Shown here: positions 55,927 through 64,000 of the stretch, in pieces
How the letters are laid out: each line of letters begins with the position of its first letter
How positions within the stretch are numbered: position 1 is the first letter of the stretch
Assembly: GCA_036426205.1 (NCBI GenBank)
Contig: CM071586.1
Location: 7,823,471 to 7,887,470, forward strand
Direction of reading: 5' to 3'
DNA: 64,000 nt
Source: Ascaphus truei
Lineage: Eukaryota; Chordata; Amphibia; Anura; Ascaphidae
Translations under genes and position numbers: made by a program
The notes under the pieces: generated by a model
Told to the model about the DNA's origin: nothing
Databases searched by the model: none
The model's input: the letters and a program-made list of their open reading frames with translations, nothing else

Positions 55927-58345
55927 ATATAGCCATGGCTGGTCTAGCAATCTTTCTGCCCCTCCTGTCACGTAAGTCCCAGTAGATACAGGCAGTGACA
56001 GGCTATCCTATGGGGTTTACCCCCCCCCCCCCATCATGCTGACTTCATGAGTGACAGGATTGGAGGTGACACAGGAATCTGTGTGCAGCCAATTCTCTTT
56101 CAGCGGTAAAGTGGAGCCACACCCCTCATCATGACTGGCTCATCCGGAGCCTGATCACTGCTTGGTCCGTCCTACCCCTACTTTTTGTTTCACCGAGGGG
56201 AGGAGCAAACGCCTTGTACCAATGCAGGACTTTGTTTCAACCATGGGAGGAGCTTGCCACACCCTGTTGAGCTTCATTTTTGCAGAGCTGTGGAAGAGTG
56301 AAGAGCTGCTGCTAATCATCTGCCTTTCTGCCTTTATCTACCTCATCTACTCTGAGCAAAAGATCATGTCAGAGCTGGATCTCACAAACTATTCTCTGCC
56401 AGGAGGCTGTGGTGCTGCTGGAGGTCTGGAGGAGTCCCGCGCCGGAGGAGAACATCAGCGCTGCCCAAGACACAACCGCTGAGGACAGGACCAAGTCTGA
56501 TGACATCTCCTATCTTCAATTGGGTGAGATGACATCATCTTCTACCCGACAGGAGTCCGCTGCGGCCTTGCTTGAGGATGAACCTGGCGGAGCCCTGTTT
56601 TCCGTGCTGTGGGGTGAGTCACTTCCAGTGCAACTGGAAGTGACGTCACTGCCGGTGCCGAGCATGGGCTTGTCTGGGACTTTCGTGAGCTTGGCCCTTG
56701 CCGATGACGTTTAAAAAGATGGCCGCCGGATCAAATGCGGAACCTCCGTTGCTACCCACTGGAGAAGGTGCCGGACTGTGCTCTTCTACCCCTGTTCCAC
56801 TACAGACCCCGACTCAGAGAAGGTGTCGTCGTGGATCTTTTCACAAGATTCTTGTACCATCCCCTAGAGGTCGTGGCCAACCTACCGGTATGTTCACTGG
56901 ATTGGTCATGGACACTACTAGGCCCAACTCATTGGCCCCAGTTGTTTCTGCCCCATCACCAGTTCTGGCATCAGCCCCTGCACCTAACCCAACAACATCC
57001 ACTGGGAGTAAAGGGACGGCCAATCCTGTGCGATACCTACTGGATCTTCCTGGGCCCATACCCTTAGCTCCTAACCCCAGTATTTCTGCCCCTGAAGCTG
57101 CCACTTTTGTGCTTACCAAGTTTCCTTGCGATAAATTGTCTCCGGTATGTTCATGGACTTGAGGGACTGGGACTTTGAAGGGAAGGATGGGTGGTCATCT
57201 GGTTCTGAGGGTGAAATACCTTATTTTAGTCGCATTCCTGTGAATAGGTCTCCCAGGTCGTTTAAGTCATTTAGGGACACATCCCTATCCCAGAGATCTG
57301 CTACTTCTGGTCTGTCCACCCAGATTAACACATGGTCCAATTGACTCCAGGAAACCCCTTAATTGGTGAGACCCAATGTTCAAGGATTATGCCCTTAGTC
57401 TAAATAGAACGAGACTGCTACTGGTAAATGGTTCTATTGTGGATCACTGGTGGGAGGAAGGTCAACTGTCCCAGGAAGAAATAGCAGAAACCCTCGCAAG
57501 AGAATGGGTGAGATAAATTTGGGAGTGAGAATCCCCAAGGGCCCCTCCATATTCTACCAGGAGGTTGAGCTCAGTGGACCTCAGTTCTGGGTATTACCTG
57601 CTCAGGGACATGGCCATAAAATTCAAAGGCTAGGTAGAGCTGACCGAGCTATTTTCCATAGATACCGCCAATCTCATGGATACACCTTTCCGTATGTACC
57701 TGAACCCATTATGGACGATATAGATCAACACCGTCACGAGTGGTTGAGGTTAGCAGTCATCGAGAATCTTAAAACCAAAACGAGTGAGGACAGATTTATT
57801 AAGGATGGCAGGGTTAGTTCTGTAATGGGAGGAATGGCTCGTGGGCACATGTGTTTTCCAAGACAGAGCAGGGGTTAGACAGTGCCCTGGTCCTCCTAAG
57901 GTGTATTATATCTGGACCAAGTTGTTCAATGGGAGGGTGGTCAAGAAGCCCGACCCTAAACATTGTAAGTGAGGGTTCCCTGTTTCTTCCCGTTGGAAGA
58001 ATAGTTAAGTAATTATCATTGCTGTAATTCAGTGGATGATGTGGGAATGGTCTGTATAACTGTGCAATGGTTATGTTATTCATCTGCAGTAACCTGTTAT
58101 GTTTTGCAGGCTTCAGGTTACTGGATGGTGCCCAAATTGGATTCCAGTGGGGACATGGGATATTTCACCTAAGGGGAGAGTATAGCCATGGCTGGTCCAA
58201 CTATCTTTCTGTCCCTCCTCTCACGTAAGTCCCTGTAGATACAGGCAGTGGCAGGCTATCCTATGGGGTTTACCCCCCCCCCCCTCTCATGCTGACTTCA
58301 TGAGTGACAGGAGTGGAGGTGACACAGGAATCTGTGTGCAGCCAA
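55927..58345 (+). mobile_element. Candidate retroelement between ~168 bp direct repeats
   Basis: Segments 55,927-56,096 and 58,182-58,345 are direct copies (TATAGCCATGGCTGGTC, AGATACAGGCAGTG, GGCTATCCTATGGGGTTTAC, TCATGCTGACTTCATGAGTG). A purine tract AAGGGGAGAG immediately precedes the second, as a polypurine tract precedes a 3' LTR. The 2.1 kb interior has frames with gag-like composition. No RT, protease or integrase was recognised, so this is a candidate only. Confidence 0.45.
56162..57962 (+). pseudogene. Frameshifted gag-like or unknown ORF
   Basis: I do not recognise this protein. Plus-strand open pieces overlap in series: 56,162-56,482, 56,409-56,714, 56,698-57,162, 57,147-57,344 and 57,450-57,878. 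The N-terminal piece has a hydrophobic stretch (ELLLIICLSAFIYLIY) and the middle is Pro/Ser/Thr-rich with a basic TQRRCRRGSFHK patch. The last piece is well-composed (GPSIFYQEVELSGPQFWVLP, then RAIFHRYRQSHGYTFPY). Successive overlapping frames look like one reading frame broken by indels. Its place between direct repeats suggests a structural (gag-like) protein of a retroelement; a decayed host gene is the alternative. Confidence 0.35.
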
Positions 58346-58349
58346 TACT

Positions 58350-58779
58350 GGTACAGATCCTGTGCCCGTCCCTTCTGAATCTCAGGAAGTAAGTGTCCAA
58401 ATTGTAGCTTGAAGTTCAGCCCTTCGGGGTGAGACCTTCAGTTCGACCTTCCCCTCCGTGGGGTGAGGAAGTGCTATTCCAGCTCCTCCTGGAGCTGGGG
58501 AGGGAAGCAAGAGCCGTGCAGAAGCACATGGCCTCAATTATTAACGGCTGGCCAAGCACCATCCAAGGGCCTGAAACCCTTCTCCAGAAAAAGGCAACGC
58601 TGTTATACCATCACGCAGTGGCTGCTATAATAAAGACCTAATTGATATACTCCTGGCTAAGTTGTGGTCTATTAGCCAGGGGTATTGGAGCAATAAGAAC
58701 TGTCATGGTAGGGACTGCTTGCATCTTCGCTGTAGCCTACTATGTCTGGAGGCGCCGTACCACCCTGAAGAGAACATAA
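58350..58779. other. No gene seen
   Basis: A plus-strand frame (58,429-58,641) contains LELGREARAVQKHMASIING and AAIIKT but is unassigned. It may belong to the retroelement to the left. Confidence 0.35.
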
Positions 58780-59073
58780 GGCCGTGCTTATAGTGCCGGC
58801 GACGCGATCGATGATGTCACCCGTCGCCGTTTGCAAAAGTTGTACTTGGGCTGCAAGGCCAGCGACATCATAAAAGGGCAGGGTAGAGGCACGGAGGAGC
58901 TCCCGATTGTCCGCAAGGGGAGACCGTCGCCGAAAAAATCAAATAACAGTGACTACCAGATTTTTGGTAGCTCTGTCGCTTTGTCGCGGTCGCGTGCACT
59001 ATAAGCGTATGTGACGGCGACAATGCATTTGTTTTGCCGCGATGGTGCCGTCGCAGGCACTATAAGCACAGCC
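58780..59073. mobile_element. Harbinger-like MITE with 18-bp ends
   Basis: TAA (58,777-58,779), GGCCGTGCTTATAGTGCC ... GGCACTATAAGCACAGCC, TAA (59,074-59,076). The ends match with one mismatch; the interior has further CGTCGCCG inverse words. Confidence 0.92.
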
Positions 59074-59309
59074 TAAGGATCACTGTAAGCCTGTCCTGGG
59101 CCCCACTCCATCACGGACATCTCAGCTCTCTTGGACCCTCACAGGTATGCACGCACCAAGACATCAGTAGTAGCAGCAACATGTTTCCAGAGGGGGTGAA
59201 ACAGGGATGGCGGGGACGGAGCCCACACCCCGGCGCCAGAGACTGTTGCATTGACAGGTTCCGGTGCTGTCTGTCAGGGGATAGGGTCAATTGAAATACA
59301 ATTCGGGCA

Positions 59310-59605
59310 GAGAGATGATTTAGGGGGGAGGTGGGGATAAGATGATGATGATGATGAGGGGGGGATAAGATGATGATCGGGGTAAGATGAAGATGATGAT
59401 GATAGGGGGTGAGAAGGTGATGATGACAGGGGTATAAGATGATGATGATGATAATGGGGGGATAAGATGATGATGGGGGAAATGATGATGATGATGATGA
59501 TGGGGAAATGAGATGATGATAATGGAGATGGGGGGGAATGAGATGATGAAGATGGGGGGAAATGAGATGATGAAGATCTGGGGGCGGGTGGAGTAATATG
59601 ATGAT
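59310..59605. repeat. (GATGAT)n / AAGATGATGATG tandem repeat
   Basis: GATGATGAT runs separated by GGGGGGATAA-like spacers. Confidence 0.92.
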
Positions 59606-59607
59606 GG

Positions 59608-59935
59608 GTAGGGTGACCAGATGTCCCGGTTTTGCCGGCACAGTCCCGTTTTTTTCAGTGCTGTCCCGGTTACTGGTCCATCCCGGAAATGTCCTGGGTT
59701 TTCTCTCTGATCCTTTTTTTAGCCTGTCGGCGGCGGTGCGCGGGGGGACGGCGAGGAGGAGGAGGATGCGGCAGCCCGGCCGGTGAGTATTTTCTGCCGC
59801 CGGGCCGCAGGGGATTGGATGGAGGAAGCGGGGGCGGGGCTTTGAATGCCGGGCCGCAGGGGATTGGCTGAAGGTAGGCGGATGCTGGGGACGGGGCTTT
59901 GTCAAAAAAAGCAGTCGCAGGGGCGACCGCCTGGC
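59608..59935. mobile_element. Possible hAT end, TAGGGTGACCAGATGTCCCG
   Basis: This left terminus is a familiar hAT-type start in vertebrates. It is followed by GTCCCGTTTTTTTCAGTGCTG. No matching right end was found. Confidence 0.5.
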
Positions 59936-59939
59936 TGCT

Positions 59940-60310
59940 CGTTCTCCCCGGCTCTCCCTCCCCCGGCACTCCAGCACGTCCGGCCCTTCCCCGGCACTTC
60001 AGCCTTTCCCCGGCTCTCTCTCCCCCGGCAATCCAGCCCAGTCCCTGGCTCTCCCTCCAGCACTTCCTCCGGTCCCCGGCTCTCGCTCCGGTCCCGGCAC
60101 TCCAGCCCTCCCCCCAGCACTCCGGCCCTCCCCCTCGGTCCCCGGCTCTCCCTCCGGTCCCAGCACTCCGGCCCTCCCCCTCGGTCCCTGGCTCTCCCTC
60201 CGGTCCCGGCATTCCGGCCCTCCCCCAAGCACTCCGGCCCTCCCCCCCCAGTCCCCGGCTCTCCCTCCGGCACCCGGACCCCGGCTCTCCCTCCCTCCGG
60301 ACCGGCACCC
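59940..60310. repeat. GC-rich minisatellite, ~45 bp units
   Basis: Tandem units of CCCCGGCTCTCCCTCCGGTC and CCGGCACTCCAGCCCTCCCC with substitutions. It produces long artefactual frames on both strands. Confidence 0.85.
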
Positions 60311-60431
60311 CAGACGCTTGCTAGCATGGCAGCACCTCCGGTGCCTGCTGCTAGTGAGCGCGTGCCACAGCTTGCCGCCTCCTACCTGATCAAGCCTCCG
60401 CAGCCACCTCCGCCAAACCATAGCCGCCTGA

Positions 60432-60563
60432 GGTAGGCATATGGGGGGAGATGCAGGGGGGGAGAGACATGGGAGATGCAAGGGGGGGAGGGAGACATGG
60501 GAGATGCAGGGGGGGAGACTAGGGAGATGCAGTGGGGGGAGATGCAGTGGGGGGAGACAAGGG

Positions 60564-60600
<37 letters not shown>
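60432..60600. repeat. GGGGGAGA(T)GCA minisatellite and TA run
   Basis: ~22 bp units GGGGGGAGACATGGGAGATG (60,440-60,562), followed by a TA microsatellite (60,568-60,596). Confidence 0.85.
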
Positions 60601-60601
<1 letters not shown>

Positions 60602-60711
60602 TTACACATTTACATTATTAAGGTTATGGTGGGTAAAAAAAGTGACAAAAACCCTCCACAGTAAAGCAAATAGAAATATTACTGTATGCTCATTTGCATG
60701 TCTTAGACAGG
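60601..60711 (-). repeat. Fragment of the octamer repeat / Penelope-like terminal unit
   Basis: AAGGTTATGGTGGGTAAAAA is the inverse of the start of the 48,570 unit. GCTCATTTGCATGTCTTAGA carries the octamer. Confidence 0.55.
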
Positions 60712-60714
60712 TAA

Positions 60715-61361
60715 GGCTAAGGCCTGGGACATAGAGGGTTCAGCCGCGCTCTTGCTCTGCCTCGCCTGCTCAAAATTGAGCTTTTTCCTGTCCTTGCAGG
60801 TGAGGCAGTGAGCGCGCTCTGGGGACCGAGGCGGTATCAGAGGCGTGTCAGGAGGCAGAGTGGGAGGCGGGGCTAGTCCCTCGCTCCCATTGGATGTGAG
60901 CGGTCACGTGACCGCTCACATCGCTTCCCTGAGCGGCAAATTTGAAACTTGCCTGTCTCGGCAAAGTTTCTGAGCCTCCGCACGCATCAGCACGCATGCG
61001 GAGGGGGAAACTATAGCCGCGCTGATGACAGATGCAGGGGGCTGGTGCATCTGCTCAGCCCGGCTCAGCGAGGCTGAAGCTACTATGTCCCAAGCCTAAG
61101 TCCCCGCTAGTGCTGAGCGGGCAGCGCTTGTGGAGGAGACTTGCATATATAGATATATGTAAGGCCCTGCTCATGCTTTGCGCACGGCGCTCATGCGCGT
61201 GCACACATGCTCAGCTTACATAAACAAAAAATCTATACTTATCGTGTGCTCAGCTGGCCCGCAATGTCCCTCCCCCGCGTCTGCGTACAATAGGACACCC
61301 GGCGCTCATAATTGAGCGCTCTCCAAGCATGAGTGCGCTCAGCGCCAGCGGGGACTTAGCC
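60715..61361. mobile_element. Harbinger MITE interrupted near its end by another MITE
   Basis: Outer ends GGCTAAGTCCCCGCT (60,715-60,720 joined to 61,097 onward) and AGCGGGGACTTAGCC. TAA lies at 60,712-60,714 and 61,362-61,364. A second MITE (60,721-61,096) sits at the TAA that is part of its left terminal repeat. Confidence 0.85.
60721..61096. mobile_element. Harbinger MITE inserted in the neighbour's terminal repeat
   Basis: GGCCTGGGACATAG ... CTATGTCCCAAGCC between TAA (60,718-60,720) and TAA (61,097-61,099). 376 bp. Confidence 0.88.
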
Positions 61362-61364
61362 TAA

Positions 61365-61752
61365 GGCTTAGGACATGGTGATATGAAGAGCGCTGGGCAG
61401 CGCTGATGCTCATGCTCTCCTGCTCAAGCAGGAGATTTTTTGTGTCCCTGCATGAGCGTCAGCGAGCGCACTTGTGTTCCCGGGTGGGAGGCGGGCCTGG
61501 AGGCAGAGCGGGAGGCGGGGCTAGCGCGCCATGTCACGGCACCGAGGTCACGGACTGCCATTGGCTTCTGGCAGTCATGTGACCGGCCCTGCGCTTCCCT
61601 CAGCGTGAAAACTAAAATTGGTCTGTTGGCTGAAATTCCACATGCTTGCACGCCTGCGGAAGCGTGTGGAAGCGCCGTCTAAAGCCGCGGTGATAGGGAT
61701 AATGTTTCTCTCAGCGCGCCTCAGCACGGTCTTTTTGACCATGTCCGAGGCC
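61365..61752. mobile_element. Harbinger MITE
   Basis: GGCTTAGGACATGG ... CCATGTCCGAGGCC between TAA (61,362-61,364) and TAA (61,753-61,755). 388 bp. Confidence 0.88.
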
Positions 61753-61755
61753 TAA

Positions 61756-62083
61756 GGCTGTGTCCATGGTGAGTGATGCCGGGCGGGGAGGCGCGCTGAG
61801 GTTGAGGGAAAGCGGGTGCTTTCCATGGCCTTTGACCGCGTGCCGTCGGGGGGCGGGCCAGTGACGTCACGGAGCTGGTTCGTCCTCATTGGGCGAACCG
61901 CTCACGTGACCGGCCCTGCGCTCCCATGAGCGCGAAAATTTTACATTTTGCTAAGACTTACGCTTCCACACGCTTGCGTAAGCGTAAGCGAGCCCCTGCT
62001 AAAGCCGCTCTCATTGCGGCTGCAGGGGCTCAGTGCCGAGCGTAAGCGCGCCTCAGCACGGGTCAGCGCTCATGCCCGAGGCC
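61756..62083. mobile_element. Harbinger MITE
   Basis: GGCTGTGTCCATGGTGAG ... CTCATGCCCGAGGCC between TAA (61,753-61,755) and TAA (62,084-62,086). The interior is of the 5,872 / 43,216 type. 328 bp. Confidence 0.85.
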
Positions 62084-62086
62084 TAA

Positions 62087-62466
62087 GGCCTCGTTCAGGG
62101 TGCCAGCTGCAGGACTCGGAGGGAGGGCGGGAGGCAGGCAGTGCGGGAGTTTGCTGGGCGATCTGTGTTTATCCCCCAGCAGACTTTTCAGCGTTGGGGA
62201 GGGGGCGGGGTTACACACGGCAGGTAAAGTATCGAGGTTGCAGTCATGAAATCATTCTGAAGAATGATTTCATTGGCTGCCTAGGTCCCAGTGACGCTGC
62301 TGCAGCTCCAAAAAACGAAATTTTCGTTTCTTGAAACTGTAGCCAGCTTCAACTCCTGGCTTCGGAGACAGGGCGGTTGCTACCCTGACAACCAGTATTC
62401 AAATTGAATACTTTGTTTCTCACAGCAGCACGCCCTCCCTCCGAAGCCAGCACCCTGAACGAGGCC
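62087..62466. mobile_element. Harbinger MITE
   Basis: GGCCTCGTTCAGGGTGC ... GCACCCTGAACGAGGCC, 17-bp perfect ends, between TAA (62,084-62,086) and TAA (62,467-62,469). 380 bp. Confidence 0.92.
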
Positions 62467-62469
62467 TAA

Positions 62470-62560
62470 GGGTTGTTCATGTAATGTGAGCTTGAGACAA
62501 AAGGTGGCACTGTGTGCTCATTTGCATGTCTTTTGGGAGAGTGTTTGTTTTTTTAGAATT
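62470..62560 (+). repeat. Octamer-containing repeat fragment
   Basis: ATGTGAGCTTGAGACAAAAG and GTGTGCTCATTTGCATGTCT match 48,775-48,835. Confidence 0.7.
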
Positions 62561-62608
62561 TGTCGAGGCCTGTCTATATGGTTATCAGGCATATTGATTT
62601 TGTAAATA

Positions 62609-62914
62609 CAGTAGGGCCCCGCTCAAACGACGGGTTCCGTTCCAGGTGCCCCGCTGTAAAGCGGGGCCCTACTGTACTGTATTGTACCTGAGAAAACAGA
62701 GATGCAGAGCTGTAAACCGACTGTTTCGCTGACAATGGCATCTGAAGGAGTTGCGCACGCGCTAAAACTGTGCTTGGTGACAGCTGGATACTCAGCTGTT
62801 GAGTGCGTCATGCTGAATAACGCCGGAAAAACGGAACAAGTCCGAACCTAATGAATACGGATATACCGTGAGAAACTGTATGTATGAGTGGAACGCTGTA
62901 AAGCAGGGCCCTAG
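62609..62914. mobile_element. Tigger-like MITE, CAGTAGGGCCCCGC family
   Basis: TA then CAGTAGGGCCCCGCTC. An inverse end GCGGGGCCCTACTG followed by TA occurs internally at about 62,661-62,674, and a decayed one (AAGCAGGGCCCTAG) near 62,901-62,914. Either a 66 bp mini-element beside a longer one, or a rearranged copy. Confidence 0.65.
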
Positions 62915-62916
62915 TA

Positions 62917-63399
62917 GTGGGAATGGATAAATAGAACTAAATATCATTATTATTAAAATTAAATCACAGCAAAAAATATATATTTTATTGAAGTATTCTG
63001 AAAATAATTCCCAATAACATTGATCAACACAATCATATATTATTTAGTAATTATTTAAACCAATGTTTCTATTAACTTTAGAAGACAAAGTCTCCAAATC
63101 GTATATTTCCATTTATACAAAAGGACTTTTATAGGGTCTTATTTTATAGGATGGAGTTTCCGTAGTTAAATTAATTTTAAAATATAGAGCTTAGGCAAAT
63201 AACCTATTTCTCTCTATAAACACCCACTCATACTAATTTATATATCATTATAAATAATATATACAATATATATACATAATGCTGTACCTGCGCTAGCTAT
63301 ATATAGATATATACATATATATATATATATAGATATATACACACACATACACATATAGAAGCCTCATCTCTGCCAGGCTTCCGGTTGTATTTATACACA
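62917..63399. other. AT-rich DNA downstream of ephx gene
   Basis: AT-rich with a TATATAGATATA tract (63,296-63,360). This is the presumed 3' UTR and flank of the epoxide hydrolase. No clear AATAAA was placed. Confidence 0.45.
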
Positions 63400-63638
63400 T
63401 TAGAGTGTCAGTCCTGGGCTCAGCTCCATCTGCCTGAGAAAGTCCCTCATGATACTGTTGACCTCCTCAGGCTTGTCCTGCTGCAGCCAGTGGCTGGCGC
63501 TGGGTATGATTTCTGCACGGAAGGGGCGGTGCACGTACTGCTGCATCTCCTGCACCATCCTGACCTCTAGGAAGGCGTCACACTCTCCCCAGGAGCAGTG
63601 TGGGGACAAGGACGTCTTGAGCCTTCACCGGGAAAAAC
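63400..63638 (-). CDS. ephx3: Epoxide hydrolase (EPHX3/EPHX4 type), last exon
   Basis: Membrane-anchored alpha/beta-hydrolase-fold epoxide hydrolase that opens lipid epoxides to diols. On the minus strand an acceptor (TTGTGTCCCCAG) is followed by FFPVKAQDVLVPTLLL, then WGECDAFLEVRMVQEMQQYV, HRPFRAEIIPSASHWLQQDK and a C-terminus ending FLRQMELSPGLTL before TAA (63,402-63,400). The Asp of the WGExDAFLE block and the His of SASHW are the charge-relay Asp and catalytic His of the family; the nucleophile Asp lies in exons beyond the window. A single base is missing between LLL and WGE (about 63,595), breaking the frame and probably a sequence error. ASHWLQQD is closer to what I recall of EPHX4, while proximity to brd4 favours EPHX3, so the symbol is tentative. 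Confidence 0.82.
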
Positions 63639-63699
63639 CTGGGGACACAAGTGTGTCACACTGAATAGTGGAAGTCAGGGGATGAAGTCCTGTCGTGTG

Positions 63700-63985
63700 G
63701 CGCCCTACGGGGGGAGTGGGACAGACCCATAGCTCCCTTCTGTCTGTGTCACTGTGTCGCCCTGGCGGGGGGGGAGCAGACCCATAGCTCCCTTGTCTGT
63801 GGTCAACGTGTCGCCCTCGCGGGGGGAGGGACAGACCATAGCTCCTTCTGTCTGTGTCACTGTATCACCCTGCATGGGGAGGGACAGACCCATAGCTCCC
63901 TTCTGTCGTGTCACTGTATCACCTGCAGGGGGGGGACTGAATATAGCTCCCTTCTGCCTGTGTCACCCTGCGGGGGGGGGGGGGG
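63700..63985. repeat. Minisatellite in ephx intron, ~55-60 bp units
   Basis: Units of GACAGACCCATAGCTCCCTT, CTGTCTGTGTCACTGTGTCG and CCCTGGCGGGGGGG. The last unit ends in a G homopolymer near the window edge. Confidence 0.9.
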
Positions 63986-64000
63986 GGGTGAGGGGGAAGG

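Noticed and set aside
59111..60436. Long frames of Pro/Ser/Leu or Gly/Arg/Glu on both strands
   Set aside because: They follow the GATGAT repeat and the 45-bp GC minisatellite exactly.

Overview
The window is vertebrate nuclear DNA, most likely amphibian and probably from a frog. The evidence is split exons with GT-AG junctions, a very high transposon load, and the mix of families: CR1 and L2 LINEs, a Penelope-like element, Tigger/pogo, hAT and Harbinger/Tourist MITEs, and an L2-tailed tRNA SINE. No species can be named from the sequence alone. Single-base indels, C/G homopolymer runs and one N gap (21,803-21,836) point to a long-read draft assembly, so some frameshifts are probably sequence errors.

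Protein-coding content is small and lies on the minus strand at the two ends. From about 0.7 to 4.75 kb are the first coding exons of brd4, running off the left edge: the ATG exon (4,432-4,749), two exons that complete the first bromodomain (2,201-2,338 and 1,133-1,268), and a possible phase-compatible extra exon (749-829). A CpG island at about 11.4-11.9 kb is a candidate upstream promoter or non-coding exon. At the right end (63,400-63,638) is the last exon of an EPHX3/EPHX4-type epoxide hydrolase whose 5' part lies beyond the window.

The 58 kb between them is accessory DNA. Regions: 5-10 kb, a CR1 tail, Harbinger MITEs and two Tigger MITEs; 14-20 kb, CR1 and L2 LINEs with nested insertions and a 1.1 kb foldback; 22.5-32.8 kb and 34.1-44.6 kb, two copies of one ~10.4 kb segment carrying a Tigger transposon nested in another TA-flanked element, a hAT MITE, LTR-like sequences and Harbinger MITEs. 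The left copy is damaged by many 1-nt indels and may be a false duplication. 45.7-48 kb is a minisatellite split by a 1.2 kb solo LTR and a hAT-like element. 48.5-50.3 kb holds a Penelope-like reverse transcriptase bracketed by hammerhead-ribozyme motifs. 50.4-52.2 kb is a ~600 bp tandem repeat with an inverted end. 55.9-58.4 kb is a possible gag-like retroelement between direct repeats. 60.7-62.5 kb is an end-to-end array of five Harbinger MITEs.

The most interesting signal is a recurring RNA-like signature: CTGANGA, a short hairpin, GAAA, a tiny palindromic stem III and U-H. It occurs at 48,651-48,693 in fully canonical hammerhead form and in variant form at about 16.4, 16.5, 22.0, 34.07, 50.05 and 52.8 kb, often inside foldbacks. 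Penelope-like elements are known to carry hammerhead ribozymes; the variant here has an extra A before stem II.
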